NCBI GenBank assembly: GCA_900315255.1
Contig: OMYH01000037.1
Span: 1 to 32,813, forward strand
Reading direction: 5' to 3'
Length of the DNA: 32,813 nucleotides
DNA from: an uncultured Eubacteriales bacterium
Lineage (GTDB): Bacteria > Bacillota > Clostridia > Oscillospirales > Acutalibacteraceae
Part shown: positions 30,529-32,813 of the stretch, piece after piece
Numbering within the stretch: position 1 is the first letter of the stretch
How the letters are laid out: each line of letters starts with the position of its first letter
Notes under the pieces: model-generated
Databases searched by the model: none
What the model was told of the DNA's origin: nothing
Seen by the model: the letters and a program-made list of their open reading frames with translations, nothing else
Position numbers and translations under genes: made by a program

Positions 30529-30981
30529 ATGATTAAGTTACAAGACCTACAATCGCCATTTCAAATGCACGGCTGCATTATTGACAAGATCGAACTAAAA
30601 AACGACTTTGTTTCTATTCCTGCCGATGCTCAACTTGAATCGACTGTCAATATTAAAAACGGTATCAGCGAAATAAAGAAAGTAAATGAAGATAACATGT
30701 TACAGGCAAATCTCATTCTTGATTTACAATACTCGGCATCTTTTGAAGGAAACACATTTTCAGTTCATCTTGTTTTAAACGGATTATTTACAATGATTGA
30801 AACGAACGAAGAACTTTTCCAGAATATGCTATTGCTTAACGGAAACTCTGCGCTGTACTCTATTGCTCGTTCATATATCATAACCATTTCATCGATGTCA
30901 TTGACATCAGGTCAATTAGTGTTACCGATGATCAATTTTGTAAATCTTATTAGAGAATCGCAAAAGAAACAAGAAGAATAA
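30529..30981 (+). CDS. SecB-like chaperone of the TAC system, 150 aa
   Basis: The SecB pattern is visible: 'NTFSVHLVLNGLFTMIE' (75-91), 'ALYSIARSYIITISSMS' (108-124, cf. 'LFPYAREvI') and 'LVLPMINFVNLI' (130-141, cf. 'LPPINFdaL'). Gram-positive hosts normally lack a housekeeping SecB, so a dedicated toxin-antitoxin chaperone is the natural reading. It starts 11 bp after the antitoxin with AAAGGAG upstream; a longer frame from 30502 overlaps the antitoxin. Confidence 0.82.
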   Translation: MIKLQDLQSPFQMHGCIIDKIELKNDFVSIPADAQLESTVNIKNGISEIKKVNEDNMLQANLILDLQYSASFEGNTFSVHLVLNGLFTMIETNEELFQNMLLLNGNSALYSIARSYIITISSMSLTSGQLVLPMINFVNLIRESQKKQEE

Positions 30982-30987
30982 TAAAAT

Positions 30988-31020
30988 CCGCCCTGCTCCG
31001 CTACCAACAGAACAGGACGG
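30988..31020. other. Inverted repeat after the TAC operon
   Basis: CCGCCCTG (30988-30995) pairs with CAGGACGG (31013-31020) with one mismatch and a 17-nt loop. It has no T-run, so it is at best a weak terminator. Confidence 0.35.
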
Positions 31021-31030
31021 CAACCACACA

Positions 31031-31179
31031 GCGAGTGTGCAGTACAAGTAATTGAACAAGAATATTGTACCACACTCGCCCGAAAAAATCAAGCCTTGCG
31101 GAGAAATCTCCGCTGATATTTCCGTCTGAATTTGTTGTTTGCCAAGGTCCGAGCCGCATATTCAAACAGCGAAATATCA
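31031..31179 (+). promoter_or_regulatory. Structured integrase leader with three nested inverted repeats
   Basis: GCGAGTGTG/CACACTCGC (31031-31039, 31071-31079) with inner GTACAA/TTGTAC (31042-31047, 31065-31070) forms a 15-bp stem with a 2-nt bulge. GCGGAG-AAAT-CTCCGC (31098-31113) is a perfect tetraloop hairpin. TGATATTTC/GAAATATCA (31114-31122, 31171-31179) is a long-range pair. No gene of 30 or more codons with a ribosome binding site was seen between 30982 and 31234. It could control integrase expression, mark an end of the excised circle, or be a structured RNA. Confidence 0.5.
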
Positions 31180-31234
31180 ACCCTTTTCAGGGCGGGATTT
31201 TTGCACCCATTTTTAGTTAAGGAGGTACAATATT

Positions 31235-32248
31235 ATGCCAAAAGCTAAAAAGTTACCATCGGGCAGTTGGAGATGTCAAGTCTATCTCGGAAAAGACGAA
31301 AACGGAAAGAACATCTACAAATCAGTGACTGCCGACACAAAGAAAGAAGCTGAGTATCTGGCTGCAGAAATGCAGCTAAAGAGGAAAGAGAAAGAAAAAA
31401 ATGGATTGACCCTCAAAGAGGCATACGAAAAGTACATTGAAAGCAAAAAGAATGTACTCTCGCCGAACACGATCCGAGAGTACATAAGAATGAGCCACAA
31501 GTCGTTTGAGGAGATAATGCCGCTGCTATTGTCAGAATTGACGCAGGAACGCATTCAAGTTGCAGTGGGTAATTATGCCCTTAATCATTCTGCGAAATCT
31601 ACAGCGAATACTCATGGGCTTTTAAGTGCGGTATTAAAGCAGTATCGCCCCGAGTTGTCGTTACATACAAGATTACCGCAGAAACAAAAATATGAACGTC
31701 ATATACCAAGTGAAGAAGATATACAAAAGTTAATAGAAACAACCGAAGGTACAAGAATACACGTCCCGATCTTGCTTGCAGCTTTCGGTTCATTTCGCCG
31801 TAGTGAGATAGTCGCATTAAAACGATCAGACGTCGAAGATAACGGCATTTGGATTAGAAGGGCTGAAGCGATCGACGAAAATCGGAAGTTTGTTACAAAA
31901 GTACCAAAAACAAGAGCCGGGTACAGATTTGTTGATACAATCCCGAACTGGGTGCTTAAACGTGTAAAGAAATGGGATTTTGATATTAATCTATACGCAA
32001 TAACAAATGACTTTGAAAAAGCTATAAAGCATGCCGGCATAACACCGTGCAGATTTCATGATCTGCGGCATTTTTATGCGTCCGAACAACATGCGCTCGG
32101 TATTCCCGATAAATATATCATGAAACAAGGCGGCTGGTCTTCTGTTTCGGTTTTACAGGACGTTTACCAACATACGATTAAGGAAAAGCAAAACGAATAT
32201 TCTCGGCAAGCAATAGAATATTTTGAGAAATTCAAGCCAAAAGAATGA
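31235..32248 (+). CDS. int: Tyrosine site-specific integrase, 337 aa
   Basis: It inserts and excises the phage genome. The N-terminal arm-binding domain is visible ('GSWRCQVYLGKDENGKNIYK'), residues ~58-150 are the SAM-like core-binding domain, and the catalytic domain has R188 ('GSFRRSE'), K225 ('TKVPKTRAGYR'), H275-x-x-R278 ('HDLRH'), W301 ('GGWSS') and Y311 ('DVYQH'). All active-site residues are present. AAGGAGG precedes the ATG. The gene points to the right prophage edge, next to the tRNA cluster. Confidence 0.94.
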   Translation: MPKAKKLPSGSWRCQVYLGKDENGKNIYKSVTADTKKEAEYLAAEMQLKRKEKEKNGLTLKEAYEKYIESKKNVLSPNTIREYIRMSHKSFEEIMPLLLSELTQERIQVAVGNYALNHSAKSTANTHGLLSAVLKQYRPELSLHTRLPQKQKYERHIPSEEDIQKLIETTEGTRIHVPILLAAFGSFRRSEIVALKRSDVEDNGIWIRRAEAIDENRKFVTKVPKTRAGYRFVDTIPNWVLKRVKKWDFDINLYAITNDFEKAIKHAGITPCRFHDLRHFYASEQHALGIPDKYIMKQGGWSSVSVLQDVYQHTIKEKQNEYSRQAIEYFEKFKPKE

Positions 32249-32271
32249 GGCTTCCTTTTTTGTAAAAAGTC

Positions 32272-32293
32272 GTGTGATATTTTGTGTGATATT
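32272..32293. repeat. Direct repeat just after the integrase gene (possible arm-type site)
   Basis: GTGTGATATT occurs at 32272-32281 and 32284-32293 (12-bp period). Short direct repeats beside the integrase gene and prophage end are typical integrase arm-binding sites. The attachment core itself could not be identified because the other end is outside the window. Confidence 0.45.
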
Positions 32294-32363
32294 CTTATTC
32301 AAAAACGTGAAAAAGCTCGTTTTTTTACCAAAGTTTTTCAGTTTTTTAAGCCTATAAAAACAA

Positions 32364-32409
32364 AAAAGACCGCATAAACACTGAAATTTCAGCATTTATG
32401 CGGTCTTTT
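32364..32409. terminator. Strong bidirectional terminator between integrase and tRNA cluster
   Basis: AAAAGACCGCATAAA pairs fully with TTTATGCGGTCTTTT, with CTGAAATTTCAG continuing the stem, and T-runs on both strands. It closes the minus-strand tRNA operon and may also end integrase transcription. Confidence 0.9.
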
Positions 32410-32416
32410 AATAAAA

Positions 32417-32489
32417 AGCGAATGACGGGACTCGAACCCGCCACATCCACCTTGGGAAGGTGGCGCTCTACCGGATGAGCTACATTCGC
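32417..32489 (-). tRNA. tRNA-Gly (CCC)
   Basis: 73-nt cloverleaf: acceptor GCGAATG/CATTCGC, D-arm GCTC/GAGC, anticodon arm CCACC-TTCCCAA-GGTGG giving anticodon CCC, T-arm GCGGG-TTCGAGT-CCCGT (one G-U). CCA is not encoded. It is the tRNA nearest the integrase, 168 bp away, and so a candidate for the integration target. Confidence 0.92.
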
Positions 32490-32550
32490 ATATGTTATAA
32501 AAAAATTAAATAACCTCTCTATCCACATTTTTCTATGAACAGAGAGGATC

Positions 32551-32625
32551 TGGAGGCGTCACCCGGATTCGAACCGGGGAATGAGAGTTTTGCAGACTCT
32601 TGCCTTACCACTTGGCTATAACGCC
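32551..32625 (-). tRNA. tRNA-Cys (GCA)
   Basis: Acceptor GGCGTTA/TGACGCC, anticodon arm AGAGT-CTGCAAA-ACTCT giving anticodon GCA, T-arm CCCGG-TTCGAAT-CCGGG, and CCA encoded (32551-32553). Confidence 0.93.
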
Positions 32626-32639
32626 ATATAATACAAAAG

Positions 32640-32712
32640 AGCGGATGACGGGGCTCGAACCCGCTACCTCCACCTTGGCAAGGTGGCGCTCTACCAGATG
32701 AGCTACATCCGC
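32640..32712 (-). tRNA. tRNA-Gly (GCC)
   Basis: Acceptor GCGGATG/CATCCGC, anticodon arm CCACC-TTGCCAA-GGTGG giving anticodon GCC, T-arm GCGGG-TTCGAGC-CCCGT. CCA not encoded. Nearly the same sequence as the other tRNA-Gly. Confidence 0.93.
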
Positions 32713-32719
32713 ATTTTTT

Positions 32720-32795
32720 TGGTGCCTCCGGGCGGAATCGAACCACCGACACGGGGATTTTCAGTCCCCTGCTCTACCAACTGAGCTACAGAGGC
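32720..32795 (-). tRNA. tRNA-Phe (GAA)
   Basis: Acceptor GCCTCTG/CGGAGGC, anticodon arm GGGGA-CTGAAAA-TCCCC giving anticodon GAA, T-arm GGTGG-TTCGATT-CCGCC, CCA encoded at the 3' end. Confidence 0.93.
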
Positions 32796-32801
32796 ATAAA
32801 A

Positions 32802-32813
32802 TGGCGACCCGGA
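32802..32813 (-). tRNA. Probable 3' end of a fifth tRNA (partial)
   Basis: The minus strand here reads TCCGGGTCGCCA, like the end of a T-stem, a 3' acceptor arm and CCA, 6 bp from tRNA-Phe. Too short to assign an amino acid. Confidence 0.4.

Noticed and set aside
32519-32752. 77-codon minus-strand frame through the tRNA cluster
   Set aside because: The text ([19 protein letters not shown]-like) is the well-known false translation of tRNA genes; three cloverleafs account for the sequence.
1-32813. Retron, reverse transcriptase, restriction-modification or Cas genes
   Set aside because: No reverse transcriptase, methyltransferase, restriction or Cas motifs were seen in any translated frame; the only defence-like module is the TAC operon.

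Overview
The window holds most of a temperate siphovirus prophage plus the host tRNA cluster at its right edge. The gene families (Gp157, DUF669, PcfJ/PcfK, YopX, Lar-like and ArpU/RinA-like proteins, Gp15, Gp19/Gp42), the AGGAGG-type ribosome binding sites and the moderate GC content suggest a gut-type Clostridia host (Ruminococcus/Oscillospiraceae-like). That host call is inference. The left end of the prophage (tail tip, lysis genes, second attachment site) lies outside the window.

Layout, right to left. 32417-32813: host tRNAs Gly(CCC), Cys(GCA), Gly(GCC), Phe(GAA) and a fragment of a fifth, all on the minus strand and closed by a strong terminator at 32364-32409. 31235-32248 (+): tyrosine integrase, preceded by a leader of nested inverted repeats. 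29713-30981 (+): a lysogeny cargo of RelE/HigB-like toxin, XRE antitoxin and SecB-like chaperone, i.e. a toxin-antitoxin-chaperone (TAC) system. 28304-29578: the genetic switch, with a LexA/CI-type S24 repressor (+), a divergent Cro-like gene (-), two near-consensus sigma-A promoters and three AT-rich palindromic operators about 30 bp apart.

15393-28276 (-): the early operon. It encodes small regulators and zinc ribbons, PcfK/PcfJ, a coiled-coil DUF3102-like protein, Gp157, a Sak4-like RecA-fold ATPase, an SF2 helicase, a VRR-NUC nuclease, a DUF669 SSB-like protein with an SSB-type acidic tip, a P4-type primase-polymerase/SF3 helicase, accessory proteins, and finally an ArpU/RinA-like late regulator. 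A possible origin (inverted iterons around an AT-rich block) follows the primase gene. 14983-15392 is a gene-free structured region with a possible late promoter, a tRNA-like element and an attenuator-like leader.

1-14982 (-): the late operon. The order is HNH nuclease, portal, MuF head protein with a C-terminal HExxH domain, Cys-rich small protein, small ORF, second HExxH protein, large terminase, scaffold, major capsid protein, connectors, tail terminator, major tail protein, two tail chaperone-like genes, tape measure, tail tip. Finding portal and MuF ahead of the large terminase is unusual, and no small terminase was recognised.

Most notable: (1) the MuF protein carries an AT-rich metallopeptidase domain followed by an overlapping small gene and a terminator, which looks like a phage-borne polymorphic toxin with a candidate immunity gene; (2) the TAC cargo; (3) a 52-nt CCA-ended tRNA-like element; (4) a 10-bp-phased repeat array in the 3' end of the late-regulator gene.
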